Assembly: GCA_946186945.1 (NCBI GenBank)
Contig: CAMHPC010000002.1
Span: forward strand, 1-56,637
Direction: 5' to 3'
DNA: 56,637 bases
Source: an uncultured Prevotella sp.
Lineage (GTDB): Bacteria > Bacteroidota > Bacteroidia > Bacteroidales > Bacteroidaceae
The notes beneath the pieces were generated by a model. It made no database searches, had not been told where the DNA came from, and worked only from the letters and a program-made list of their open reading frames with translations. Shown here in pieces: positions 8,345 to 17,774 of the stretch (positions are counted from its first letter, which is position 1; the number at the start of each line of letters is the position of its first letter). The translations under genes were made by a program, and so were the position numbers.

Positions 8345-10549
8345 ATGGAGAAACTGCAGTTTACCACGGCTGAGATAAGAGAAACGATATCACTCGCCAA
8401 TCATCTGCGAGCAACGTGCAATCTCAGTTCCGCATTGATACAATCAGCCCGCCTCGATGCACAGAGAGCCATAGAAGAGGGCATGTTGCATCGTGATGCC
8501 TTCGGTCTGAACCCCATACTGTTTGGGTTGCAGACTGCTGTCGTTGCCATAGAGGAGACCGAACTGAACAGCGAAGGAGTGATAGCCCTGATACTGTGGA
8601 CCTGTCGTTCAGACCGCATACATGGCATAGACGAGATAAGAATGCAATGGGGTGAGAGTGTAAGCAGGATAGTTAGGGGTCTGAGCAGGACATACGAACT
8701 GGGCAGTCGTGGCGCGGCTCAGGAAACGGAGAATTTCCGCAGTCTGCTATTGTCTTTTGCCGAGGACATGCGTGTGATATTGATAATGATATCCAACCGT
8801 GTGAACCTCATGCGTCAGATACGCGACACGGAAGCGGTGTCACGCAGGCAGCAGGTGTCTGAAGAGGCCTCTTACCTCTATGCCCCCATGGCTCACAAAC
8901 TGGGTCTCTACAAACTAAAGAGCGAATTGGAAGACCTGAGTCTGAAATACCTGGAGCACGATGCCTACTACATGATCAAGGACAAGTTGAGTGCCACAAA
9001 GCGTTCACGTGATGCATATATAGAACGCTTCATAACACCTATAGACAAACATCTGCGCCAGGCAGGTTTGAAATTTCACATGAAGGGTCGCACCAAGAGC
9101 ATCCACAGCATCTGGCAGAAGATGAAGAAGCAGAAGTGCGACTTTGAGGGTATATTCGACCTGTTTGCCATACGTATCATCCTCGACTCGCCCCCGAAGT
9201 TGGAGAAGATGCAGTGCTGGCAGGCGTACTCCATCATAACCGACATGTATCAACCCAACCCCAAACGTCTGCGCGACTGGTTGTCGGTGCCCAAGAGCAA
9301 TGGTTATGAGAGTCTGCATATCACTGTGTTGGGTCCGGAGAACAAATGGGTGGAAGTACAGATACGTACCGAGCGGATGGACGAGATAGCCGAGCGCGGA
9401 CTGGCTGCCCACTGGCGGTACAAGGGTATAAAGAGTGAAGCCGGAATAGACGAATGGCTCAACAACATACGCAGTGCTCTGGAGAGTGGCGACGACCGTC
9501 AGATGATGGACCAGTTTAAGATGGACCTGTATGAAGACGAAGTGTTCGTGTTCACTCCCAAGGGCGACTTGCTGAAATTTCCAAAAGGTTCCACCGTGCT
9601 CGACTTCGCCTACCATATCCACTCCCGTCTGGGCAATATATGTGTGGGAGCCCGCATCAACAATCACCTGGTGCCCGTGCGCCAGGTACTGCACAGTGGC
9701 GACCAGATAGAGATACTCACGTCGGCAAACCAGAAGCCCAAGCAGGAGTGGCTGAATATAGTAAAGAGTTCGAGGGCTAAGGCTAAGATACGACTGGCAC
9801 TAAAAGAGACAAGAATCAAAGACGGGCTCTATGCCAAGGAACTGTTGGAGCGCAGGCTGAAGAACAGGAAGGCGGAACTTGTAGAGTCTACCCTCTCCCA
9901 CCTCATAAAGAAACTGGGCATAAAGGAGACATCGGAATTCTACCACCTTTTGGCAGAGGAGAAACTGGACGTGAACGAGGTGATAGAGACCTACCTGGCA
10001 TTGCGCGACCATGAGACTAGGCGCGACGCACCCTCCGTGCCCGTCCGCAGTGCCATGGAGTACAACTATGAGCACCCGGATGCGGCAATAGCACATCAGA
10101 ACGAGGACGTGCTGGTGATAGACCGTAATCTGAAAGGGCTGGACTATCAGTTGGCTAAATGTTGCCATCCCATCTACGGCGACCCCATTTTCGGATTTGT
10201 GACCGTCAACGGAGGGATAAAGATACACCGCGAAAACTGTCCCAATGCCCTGGAGTTGCGCAGACGTTTCGGCTATCGCGTAGTGAAAGCCAAATGGAGC
10301 GGTAAGGGCAGTTCGCAGTATAGCATCACCCTGCGTGTGGTAGGCAACGATGACATAGGAATAGTGAACAATATCACCAGTGTCATCTCCAAGGAAGAAA
10401 AGATTATGATGCGCAGCATAAGCATAGACAGTCACGACGGACTCTTCGGCGGAATACTTGTAGTGCAACTGGATGACACATCTCATCTGAATGCCCTGAT
10501 AAAGAAACTGCGCACGGTGAAAGGAGTGAAAAACGTAGAACGTCTGTAG
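8345..10549 (+). CDS. RelA/SpoT-family (p)ppGpp synthetase with degenerate hydrolase domain
   Basis: Start at 8345 follows AAAAAGGA closely; 734 residues, the usual length for long RelA/SpoT proteins. The N-terminal hydrolase region is present but has lost its metal site: where bifunctional Rel has LLHDVVEDT this protein has LILWTCRSDR (82-91), and the ADRLHNMRT block reads SNRVNLMRQ (150-158). The synthetase domain keeps FDLFAIRII, GYESLHITVLGP and VEVQIRTERMDEIAERGLAA. Then come a TGS domain (EVFVFTPKGDLLKFPKGSTV), the Cys/His block KCCHPIYGDPIFGF and a C-terminal ACT domain. It should therefore make but not hydrolyse (p)ppGpp, like RelA of proteobacteria; a separate bifunctional Rel would be needed. 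Role: stringent response on ribosomes. It is followed 47 bp later by the malic enzyme gene. Confidence 0.9.
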   Translation: MEKLQFTTAEIRETISLANHLRATCNLSSALIQSARLDAQRAIEEGMLHRDAFGLNPILFGLQTAVVAIEETELNSEGVIALILWTCRSDRIHGIDEIRMQWGESVSRIVRGLSRTYELGSRGAAQETENFRSLLLSFAEDMRVILIMISNRVNLMRQIRDTEAVSRRQQVSEEASYLYAPMAHKLGLYKLKSELEDLSLKYLEHDAYYMIKDKLSATKRSRDAYIERFITPIDKHLRQAGLKFHMKGRTKSIHSIWQKMKKQKCDFEGIFDLFAIRIILDSPPKLEKMQCWQAYSIITDMYQPNPKRLRDWLSVPKSNGYESLHITVLGPENKWVEVQIRTERMDEIAERGLAAHWRYKGIKSEAGIDEWLNNIRSALESGDDRQMMDQFKMDLYEDEVFVFTPKGDLLKFPKGSTVLDFAYHIHSRLGNICVGARINNHLVPVRQVLHSGDQIEILTSANQKPKQEWLNIVKSSRAKAKIRLALKETRIKDGLYAKELLERRLKNRKAELVESTLSHLIKKLGIKETSEFYHLLAEEKLDVNEVIETYLALRDHETRRDAPSVPVRSAMEYNYEHPDAAIAHQNEDVLVIDRNLKGLDYQLAKCCHPIYGDPIFGFVTVNGGIKIHRENCPNALELRRRFGYRVVKAKWSGKGSSQYSITLRVVGNDDIGIVNNITSVISKEEKIMMRSISIDSHDGLFGGILVVQLDDTSHLNALIKKLRTVKGVKNVERL

Positions 10550-10596
10550 GATACGAACAAGAGGAATAACCAAGAATAAACAATATAATTTACACT

Positions 10597-12888
10597 ATGG
10601 CACAGATTACGAAAGAGAATGCGCTTGCCTACCACCAGGAAGGCAGGCCGGGAAAAATTGAAGTAAAACCCACAAAACCTTACCGCACCCAGAGCGACCT
10701 GTCTCTAGCCTACTCTCCAGGTGTGGCATACCCCTGCACCGAGATACAGAATCACCCCGACGATGTATATAAATACACCGACAAGGGCAATTTGGTAGCA
10801 GTGATATCCAACGGTACGGCAGTATTAGGCCTGGGCGACATAGGTGCCATGAGCGGCAAGCCCGTAATGGAAGGAAAGGGGCTGCTCTTTAAAATCTATG
10901 GTGGCATAGATGTGTTTGACATAGAGGTGGACGAGAAAGACCCCGAGAAGTTCTGCGAGGCTGTGGAGCGCATAGCCCCCACCTTTGGCGGCATAAACCT
11001 GGAGGATATCAAGGCACCTGAGTGTTTCTACATAGAGGAGCGTCTGAAGCGCACCCTCGACATCCCCGTGATGCACGACGACCAGCATGGCACCGCCATA
11101 ATCTCGGCAGCAGGATTGAAGAATGCCCTTGAAGTGGCGAAGAAGAACATATCCGACGTACGCATAGTGGTGAACGGTGCCGGTGCAGCAGCCATATCCT
11201 GCACCAAACTGTACATGGCACTCGGTGCAAGGAAAGAAAACATACTGATGCTTGACAGCAAGGGCGTGATAACCACGGAGCGTGAAGACCTGAACGAACA
11301 GAAGCGGTTCTTCGCCACCGAACGCAATGACGTGCACACCTTGGAAGAGGCAGTACGTGGCGCCGACGTGTTTGTGGGCCTGAGCAAAGGCAATGTGCTG
11401 AGCAAGGACATGGTACGCAGCATGGCCAACGACCCCATAGTATTTGCACTTGCCAACCCCGAGCCCGAGATATCGTATGAGGACGCCATGGAAGCCCGCA
11501 GCGATGTGCTCATGGCCACCGGACGTTCGGACTATCCCAATCAGATAAACAACGTGATAGGTTTCCCCTATATCTTCCGTGGTGCCCTCGATGTACACTC
11601 ACGTGCCATCAACGAGGAGATGAAGATGGCAGCAGTACATGCCATTGCCAACCTTGCCAAACAGCCTGTGCCCGACATCGTGAACGATGTGTATCACGTA
11701 AACAACCTCACCTTCGGTCCCTCCTACTTCATCCCCAAACCCGTAGACCCCCGACTGATCACCGAGGTGTCGGCAGCCGTGGCAAAGGCAGCCATAGACA
11801 GCGGCGTGGCCCGCAACATCATAACCGACTGGGATGCCTACAAGAACCAACTGCGCGAGATGCTGGGACAGGAGACCAAACTCACCCAGAAACTGTACGA
11901 CACGGCACGTCACCATCCCCAGCGTGTGGTATTTGCCGAGGGCATACACCCCACCATGCTCAAAGCCGCCGTTCAGGCAAAGGCAGAGGGTATCTGCGAC
12001 CCCATCCTCCTGGGCAATGACGAGAGGATAGAGAAACTGGCCCGTGAGTTGGAATTGAGTCTGGAGGGTATAGAAGTGATAAACCTGCGTCATGACCGTG
12101 AAGCCGAGCGCAGGGAGCGCTATGCCCGCATACTGACAGAAAAGCGCCAGCGCGACGGATACACCTTTGAAGAAGCCAACGACAAGATGTTTGAGCGCAA
12201 CTACTTTGGCATGATGATGGTAGAGACTGGCGAGGCTGATGCCTTCATCACCGGTCTGTATACCAAATACTCCAACACCATCAAGGTAGCAAAGGAAGTG
12301 ATAGGCATACGTCCAGAGTTCAGGAATTTCGGCACCATGCATATCATCAACTCCCCCCGCGGTCCGCTCTACATAGCCGACACGCTGATAAACCAGAAGC
12401 CCACCACCGAAGACCTGGTAGACCTGGCTCGTCTGAGCAGCACTTCGGTGATGTTCTTCAACGAGAAGCCATATATAGCCATGATAAGCCACTCCAACTT
12501 CGGTTCCGACAACTCGGAGGGATCTAAGAAAGTGCGCAGGGCTGTAGAGATATTGCAACAGCAATATCCCGACATGGCGATAGACGGTGAGATACAGATA
12601 GGCTTTGCCCTCGACCGTGAGTCGCGCGACAAGGTGTTCCCCTTCACCCGTCTGAAAGGTAAGGATGTGAATACCCTCATCTTCCCCAACCTGACCAGTG
12701 CCCGTTCGTCGTACAAATTGCTCCAAGCCCTGAATACCGACGTGGAGATAATCGGTCCGATACAGATGGGTCTGAACAAGCCCATCCATTTCACCGACTA
12801 CGGCAGCAGCGTGCGTGATGTGGTGAACATCACAGCCGTGGCAGTGATAGACGCGTATGTGGAAAAGATAAAGCGCAATATCTGGTAA
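10597..12888 (+). CDS. maeB: NADP-dependent malic enzyme fused to a phosphotransacetylase domain
   Basis: A 763-residue MaeB-type protein. Residues 1 to about 420 are malic enzyme: AYSPGVAYPC, MHDDQHGTAIISAAGL, and the Rossmann block VVNGAGAAAISCTKLY. From about 430 the sequence becomes phosphotransacetylase-like (RVVFAEGIHPTML, DPILLGND, FGTMHIINSPRGP, LIFPNLTSARSSYKLLQAL). It decarboxylates malate to pyruvate with NADP reduction; in studied relatives the C-terminal domain is regulatory and binds acetyl-CoA rather than catalysing. The gene ends in a strong hairpin terminator shared with the convergent protease gene. A coordinated transcript with the upstream synthetase gene is possible (47-bp gap). 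Confidence 0.93.
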   Translation: MAQITKENALAYHQEGRPGKIEVKPTKPYRTQSDLSLAYSPGVAYPCTEIQNHPDDVYKYTDKGNLVAVISNGTAVLGLGDIGAMSGKPVMEGKGLLFKIYGGIDVFDIEVDEKDPEKFCEAVERIAPTFGGINLEDIKAPECFYIEERLKRTLDIPVMHDDQHGTAIISAAGLKNALEVAKKNISDVRIVVNGAGAAAISCTKLYMALGARKENILMLDSKGVITTEREDLNEQKRFFATERNDVHTLEEAVRGADVFVGLSKGNVLSKDMVRSMANDPIVFALANPEPEISYEDAMEARSDVLMATGRSDYPNQINNVIGFPYIFRGALDVHSRAINEEMKMAAVHAIANLAKQPVPDIVNDVYHVNNLTFGPSYFIPKPVDPRLITEVSAAVAKAAIDSGVARNIITDWDAYKNQLREMLGQETKLTQKLYDTARHHPQRVVFAEGIHPTMLKAAVQAKAEGICDPILLGNDERIEKLARELELSLEGIEVINLRHDREAERRERYARILTEKRQRDGYTFEEANDKMFERNYFGMMMVETGEADAFITGLYTKYSNTIKVAKEVIGIRPEFRNFGTMHIINSPRGPLYIADTLINQKPTTEDLVDLARLSSTSVMFFNEKPYIAMISHSNFGSDNSEGSKKVRRAVEILQQQYPDMAIDGEIQIGFALDRESRDKVFPFTRLKGKDVNTLIFPNLTSARSSYKLLQALNTDVEIIGPIQMGLNKPIHFTDYGSSVRDVVNITAVAVIDAYVEKIKRNIW

Positions 12889-12904
12889 AACAGGCGTAGA
12901 ACAC

Positions 12905-12944
12905 AAAAGTGGCGGAAGTACTGCATGTACCTCCGCCACTTTTT
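12905..12944. terminator. Bidirectional terminator between maeB and the subtilase
   Basis: AAAAGTGGCGGA (12905-12916) pairs with TCCGCCACTTTT (to 12944); inside, GTAC pairs with GTAC around a TGCAT loop. A T-tract (12939-12945) follows on the plus strand, and A-rich sequence serves the minus strand. The subtilase stop codon lies at its edge. Confidence 0.85.
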
Positions 12945-15163
12945 TATCTGCGAATGAGAGTGGAGCCTTGTGTGTGGCCGTCAAATTGCACTAAATATAT
13001 CCCTTTCGGCAGATGCTGCAATGAAATCCTGGTTTCCTGGCTGTCGCCATCTATAGAAAACCTTTCCACCATCATACCATTGGAATTGAAGATGTGCACC
13101 TTACGTTTGTCTTTTGACAGTTTGTCAAACCTTAATGCCAGTACCGAGCCATCCATCGCCACACGTACATCCTTCGGCATACTGCTGCTCACACCCTCTA
13201 TACCATCGAGATTGAGTATATACAGCAGTCCACCATACACATCTATCTCTCCATAACCCTCCTCACAGTTGGGATAATCCGCCCCATCTCTGATGTGACG
13301 TGACGTATGGGCGATAACATCGAGCACATCCTGTGGAGAGAGCGTGGGGTCAGCCTGCAACCACAGAGCCACAGTGCCTGCCACCACGGGTGTGGACATA
13401 GACGTGCCAGTGTCTATCCCCCAGGGATAGGTTCTGCCATTCCTTTCGGTGAGCATAGACATTTGATTGACGAATGAAGGGTCGTCTTCGAGAACGAAAC
13501 TACTCTGAGAAGAGATGATATTGCACCCGGGAGCCAGCACATCCGGTTTGTTGCGCCAATCGAGAGTGGGACCGATGGAAGAGAAAGCCGCCCTTTGTCC
13601 GTTTCCTTCTCCCATGTTGTACGGCCACACTACTATATAGTTGCCATTCACATCCTTATATCCCCGTCTGTAAGCATTGGCACCCACAGAAATAACCGAA
13701 GGAGCACTGGAAGGAGAGTGTATGGTGTGTCCGGTTACTCCACCTGAGAGACCATGACCGAAATATAAATAGCCTGAACCCCGGAATAATTCCACCTCAG
13801 CCTCACTGCCTATAATTTCTACAGTGACATGCTGCTTCACACCCAGTTGCACCGTCTCCACACTTCCCTCTCCGTTGGTCACCTCCTTGAGAGTAGAGAC
13901 AGTCGCCTCTATCACCTGCTTGCTCTCATCATAGCAAGAAGTGAAATTTTTCAGCGCAATATAAAAAGGAAGAGTGGAAGTGTACAAGGTGTCGTGCCAC
14001 TGCTTGTCTTCCGCCTCCATGACCTGCTGGAGTGAGCATGTGGCAGAGACAGCCGAACCATCGGTCTGATAAGCCGTGAAGCGCAATGAGAAATTCTGTG
14101 AACTCTGAACCGAGAACCATGTCCTCCTGCCATCAGCCATGAGTCGTGCACCGTCGCTCTCCACCCCTGCCGGTTTCAGCAGATACCCATACTGAGTGCC
14201 GTCATTGCCGGCAGCAGCCACGAGTATATGTCCCGGTCCGGTAATCTGACTTAGCATCTCGTAATACAACACATCGTCTCCTCTGAGGTCCTGCGGAGAA
14301 CCTTCGCTGAACGATATGACACAGGGCTTGCCCACGGCATCGGCATAGTCGAAAATATACTTAAAACCCAGCACATCGGTAGCAGTAGTATATTTCTCCA
14401 GATCCTCCTCGCTGATAAACTGAACATTTTCGCTTACGGCATTGCTTACGACACATATATCCGCTTCTGGCGCCATACCTCTATACGGAGAGTCAGCCCC
14501 GCTGCCGGCGGCAGTGCCGAGGGTGTGAGTGCCATGACCGAAGAGTATGCCATCGCGTGAGTGGGCATAGTTTAATATATCCTGCTCATTGACATACTCA
14601 GCCCCCACAGGCAAATCAGAATCGGCGGCATCGGCACTCAACATATCCCATACCTTCCTTATACGATAATCGGAGCCGTCGGCATTATAGAAATTGGGGT
14701 GAGTGAAATCGAACCCGATATCCTGAATACCCAGCACCACCCCTTTTCCCGTGAAAGCCTGTGGCAGGTTTGCGCCCGTATATACCCCCACAGCGTTGAT
14801 GAAGAACGCAGTAGAGTCCATGTCTATGCGGTGACTCTTCTGAGCCTCTATGCGAAGTATTTCTGGTGTGTGAACCATCTCAGGCAGTTTGCTAAGAGGT
14901 ACATTTACTATATGAATATCCCCAATGTGCATGAGCGAAGTAACATTAAGACTGTCAAATATACCGTCTGCTTCACCTTTAACTTTAACAAAAGCACATA
15001 GAGAGCGCCTGCTGTCGGCACCTTTTACTCGGTTTGTAGCATGCGAAGACTGTTGTTTATAAAGACTGGCGACCCACGACGACATCTGCGCCTCTGGCGA
15101 CACCTGAGCCAGAGACAAGAGACAGACACTCGCAAGGAGTAGTACCAAATATATTCGTTTCAT
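12944..15163 (-). CDS. Secreted S8 (subtilisin) family serine protease with T9SS-type C-terminal domain
   Basis: The start at 15163 opens a signal peptide (MKRIYLVLLLASVCLLSLAQ); 739 residues. The catalytic triad is visible: Asp in GIQDIGFDFTHPNFY, His in FGHGTHTLGTAAG, Ser in GTSMSTPVVAG, plus the oxyanion Asn in VAAAGNDG. Between Asn and Ser is a beta-rich insert of about 170 residues. The last 70 residues (VHIFNSNGMMVERF then LPKGIYLVQFDGHTQGSTLI) match a type A type IX secretion sorting domain, so the protease is probably exported across the outer membrane and anchored or released. A TACCTTTG -7 box lies at 15210-15203. It ends at the bidirectional terminator shared with maeB. Confidence 0.9.
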   Translation of the reverse strand: MKRIYLVLLLASVCLLSLAQVSPEAQMSSWVASLYKQQSSHATNRVKGADSRRSLCAFVKVKGEADGIFDSLNVTSLMHIGDIHIVNVPLSKLPEMVHTPEILRIEAQKSHRIDMDSTAFFINAVGVYTGANLPQAFTGKGVVLGIQDIGFDFTHPNFYNADGSDYRIRKVWDMLSADAADSDLPVGAEYVNEQDILNYAHSRDGILFGHGTHTLGTAAGSGADSPYRGMAPEADICVVSNAVSENVQFISEEDLEKYTTATDVLGFKYIFDYADAVGKPCVISFSEGSPQDLRGDDVLYYEMLSQITGPGHILVAAAGNDGTQYGYLLKPAGVESDGARLMADGRRTWFSVQSSQNFSLRFTAYQTDGSAVSATCSLQQVMEAEDKQWHDTLYTSTLPFYIALKNFTSCYDESKQVIEATVSTLKEVTNGEGSVETVQLGVKQHVTVEIIGSEAEVELFRGSGYLYFGHGLSGGVTGHTIHSPSSAPSVISVGANAYRRGYKDVNGNYIVVWPYNMGEGNGQRAAFSSIGPTLDWRNKPDVLAPGCNIISSQSSFVLEDDPSFVNQMSMLTERNGRTYPWGIDTGTSMSTPVVAGTVALWLQADPTLSPQDVLDVIAHTSRHIRDGADYPNCEEGYGEIDVYGGLLYILNLDGIEGVSSSMPKDVRVAMDGSVLALRFDKLSKDKRKVHIFNSNGMMVERFSIDGDSQETRISLQHLPKGIYLVQFDGHTQGSTLIRR

Positions 15164-15202
15164 ATACACTATCAACATGAAATGGGGATAATTAATTGGC
15201 AC

Positions 15203-15210
15203 AAAGGTAC
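15203..15210 (-). promoter_or_regulatory. -7 box for the subtilase gene
   Basis: TACCTTTG on the minus strand, 39 bp upstream of the signal-peptide ATG; full match to TAnnTTTG. The region upstream is A/T-rich without a clear TTTG. Confidence 0.5.
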
Positions 15211-15294
15211 AGATTTTTTTTTATATTATACCTCCATATTCACTGGACATATAAAAAACCATGCAAAAAAGCCGTTATTTTGCTAAAAAAATAT

Positions 15295-15302
15295 TAATTT
15301 TG
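15295..15302 (+). promoter_or_regulatory. -7 box upstream of the TPP riboswitch
   Basis: TAATTTTG matches TAnnTTTG. Transcription from it would start near 15308 and give a leader of about 170 nt holding the complete TPP aptamer. Confidence 0.55.
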
Positions 15303-15324
15303 CACCCGAATAGGATTTAGTTAT

Positions 15325-15400
15325 TATAGGGGTGCCCTACCATTTGGGCTGAGATGATACCCTCTGAACCTGATTCGGGTAATGCCGACGTAGGGAGAGA
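15325..15400 (+). promoter_or_regulatory. TPP (THI-box) riboswitch controlling the thiamine uptake operon
   Basis: The hallmark parts are present in order: GGGGTGCCC (15329-15336 region), GGGCTGAGATGATACCC (15346-15362), GAACCTGATTCGGGTAATGC (15366-15385) and CGACGTAGGGA closing the P1/P2 junction. This is the conserved thi-box aptamer that binds thiamine pyrophosphate and turns expression off. Downstream of it the leader contains a CTCTTA/TAAGAG hairpin (15442-15471) 8 nt before the ATG at 15479, and TTAGAG (15431-15436) can pair alternatively with the same CTCT; this suggests control of translation start rather than a U-tract terminator, which I do not see. The 315-bp gap between the divergent genes holds the two promoters, the aptamer and this leader. 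Confidence 0.95.
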
Positions 15401-15478
15401 ACAAGCATTAAATATATGCTTATCAAAATCTTAGAGCATCCCTCTTATATTATTTATTTAACCAGTAAGAGTAAAAAG

Positions 15479-17758
15479 ATGAAGAAGATTTTTCTTTTGT
15501 TTCTGATGCTGACCATCGGTATGGTGAGTTATGCTCAGCAAGAAGTTGACACGTTGCGGATGTACAATCTGCAAGAAGTGAGCGTAGTATCCTCACGTGC
15601 CACGAAAGTCACTCCGGTGGCATACAGCATGTTGACCAAGGTGCAGATAGAAGATGCCAACTATGGCAAAGACGTGCCTGAACTGCTCAACATGCTACCC
15701 TCTGTCACCATGTCGTCGGACGCAGGCATGGGCATAGGCTATACTGGCATACACATACGTGGTACCGACCCCACCCGCATCAACGTATTGGCCAATGGCA
15801 TACCATTAAACGACGGCGAGAGTGCCCAGTTGTATTGGGTGAACATGAGTGACTTCGTATCGAGTGTGGAAGACATACAGGTACAGCGTGGTGTAGGTGT
15901 ATCCAGCAATGGCAGTTTCGGTTTTGGTGCCACTATCGACATGCGCACCTCGGAAATAGGTCGCAAGCCCTACCTCACCCTCGACCTTAGCGGTGGTAGT
16001 TACGGCACCCACAGAGAGACTGTGAAATTCTCTTCCGGCCTATTGAAAGAACACTGGGGCATCCAGGGTCGAGTGTCGAATATTTGTAGCGACGGATACG
16101 TAGACAGAGCCCACTCACGTCTGAACAGTTATTTCCTGCAGGGCGGATACTACGGTGACAAGACCATAGTGGAATTCACCACCTTCAGTGGCTGGGAGAA
16201 GACCTACATGGCATGGGACTATCTTACTCGCGAGCAGATGAAGACCCTGGGGCGCACATACAACCCCAGCGGTTCGTATAAAGCAGCAGACGGCACCACA
16301 GCCTTTTACGACAACCAGACCGACAACTACCATCAGCAGCACTACCACCTGATGTGGAACCAACAGTTCAGCAAAGGTCTGACGATGAGTGCCACAGCCT
16401 TCTACACCCGCGGCGACGGTTACTATGAGCAGTTCAAAGAAGACCAGAAGGTGTACAAGTACCTTCTCGACCCTGCCGTTTTCGGAAGTAAGAAGAACTT
16501 GGTGCGCCAGAAGAAGATGGCAAACGACTTTTTCGGTGCAGTAGCCTCTCTGAACTACACCACCAACAAGTTGCAGGCATCATTAGGCGGAGTGATAAGC
16601 AAGTATGACGGCGACCATTATGGCAAGGTGAAATGGGTGGACGGATTTGAGGAGGACCTGTACAACAGCCACAGGTATTATGACAATAATGCCAAGAAGA
16701 CAGACGGCTCCGTTTACGGCAAGGCTACCTACAGTGTGTTGCCCGGTTTGAATGTCTTTGCCGACTTGCAGTACCGACTCGTAAACTACAAGATGAGTGG
16801 CACCTCTCAGGAATTTGACGGCGAAGGAAACCAGCGTCCCCTCGTGATGGACAAGAAGTACTACTTCTTCAATCCTAAGTTCGGCCTCTCATACACCTTC
16901 CTGCCCGGTCACCAGGCATACGTATCATACGCTGTGACCCACAAGGAGCCCACCCGCAACGACTTTGAAGACATGCTGAGCGAGTCGGTAGAGGTAGACC
17001 CACAGCGTGAGCGTCTGAACGACCTGGAAGTGGGTTACAAGCACGATGGCAGCAACTACTCCATAGGCGTCAACCTGTACTACATGGACTATGACAACCA
17101 GTTTGTGTTGACCGGAGCACAGGATAGCAACGGCGAGATGGTGGCACGCAACATAAAGGACTCCTACCGTCTGGGCGTGGAGTTGACCGGACAGTGGCGT
17201 CCCTTCAAAGGTTTTCAGTGGGACATCAATGCCACTTGGAGCAAGAACAGGGCAAAGAACATGCATCTGACCGTGCTCGACCCGATGACATGGGAAGAGA
17301 GCATAGAGGAAGTGGGCGACACCCACCTGTCCTTCTCTCCCGACTTCATACTGAACAACGTGCTGAGTTACACATGGAAGGACTGGCGCATATCAGCCAT
17401 GAGCAAGTTTGTGAGTGAGCAGTACATGACAAACACCGGTTTCAGGAAGTTCACCGACGATGACAACGGAGGCAAAGAAGTGAGCACCATGCTCGATGAC
17501 TTCTTCACCACCGACATCAGCCTGACCTACACGTTAAAGCCCAAGTTCTGCAAACGAATGACCTTTGGCGTGACCGTGTACAACATCTTCAGCAGGAAGT
17601 ATGAGAGCAATGGTGCCTGCGGACTGAACTTCCGCAAGGATGCCGCCACAGGCAAGTTGGAGGCATTCAACAATCACGATTTGGGCTTCTGGACCTACAG
17701 TGTGTACAGTGCACAAGCCCCTTGCCATGTATTGGGTCATGTATCGATAACATTCTAA
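15479..17758 (+). CDS. TonB-dependent receptor, predicted outer-membrane thiamine transporter
   Basis: The ATG at 15479 starts a signal peptide (MKKIFLLFLMLTIGMVSYAQ) and gives 759 residues; in-frame codons upstream lie in the riboswitch leader. A plug domain follows: LQEVSVVSSRATKV, DVPELLNMLPSVTMSSDAG, IHIRGTDPTRINVLANGIPL, VQRGVGVSSNGSFGFGATID. The rest is a 22-strand-type barrel ending in VLGHVSITF with the expected terminal Phe. There is no N-terminal carboxypeptidase-like extension. Substrate assignment comes from the TPP riboswitch and from the pnuT gene 16 bp downstream; a riboswitch-controlled receptor plus PnuT has been proposed as the thiamine uptake route in this phylum. Repressed by TPP. 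Confidence 0.9.
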   Translation: MKKIFLLFLMLTIGMVSYAQQEVDTLRMYNLQEVSVVSSRATKVTPVAYSMLTKVQIEDANYGKDVPELLNMLPSVTMSSDAGMGIGYTGIHIRGTDPTRINVLANGIPLNDGESAQLYWVNMSDFVSSVEDIQVQRGVGVSSNGSFGFGATIDMRTSEIGRKPYLTLDLSGGSYGTHRETVKFSSGLLKEHWGIQGRVSNICSDGYVDRAHSRLNSYFLQGGYYGDKTIVEFTTFSGWEKTYMAWDYLTREQMKTLGRTYNPSGSYKAADGTTAFYDNQTDNYHQQHYHLMWNQQFSKGLTMSATAFYTRGDGYYEQFKEDQKVYKYLLDPAVFGSKKNLVRQKKMANDFFGAVASLNYTTNKLQASLGGVISKYDGDHYGKVKWVDGFEEDLYNSHRYYDNNAKKTDGSVYGKATYSVLPGLNVFADLQYRLVNYKMSGTSQEFDGEGNQRPLVMDKKYYFFNPKFGLSYTFLPGHQAYVSYAVTHKEPTRNDFEDMLSESVEVDPQRERLNDLEVGYKHDGSNYSIGVNLYYMDYDNQFVLTGAQDSNGEMVARNIKDSYRLGVELTGQWRPFKGFQWDINATWSKNRAKNMHLTVLDPMTWEESIEEVGDTHLSFSPDFILNNVLSYTWKDWRISAMSKFVSEQYMTNTGFRKFTDDDNGGKEVSTMLDDFFTTDISLTYTLKPKFCKRMTFGVTVYNIFSRKYESNGACGLNFRKDAATGKLEAFNNHDLGFWTYSVYSAQAPCHVLGHVSITF

Positions 17759-17774
17759 GCATCATCAGCACACA

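Noticed and set aside
11599..12984. Long antisense frame (over 450 codons) opposite maeB and similar frames opposite other genes
   Set aside because: These mirror the codon structure of well-recognised genes on the other strand and have no family features or start signals.
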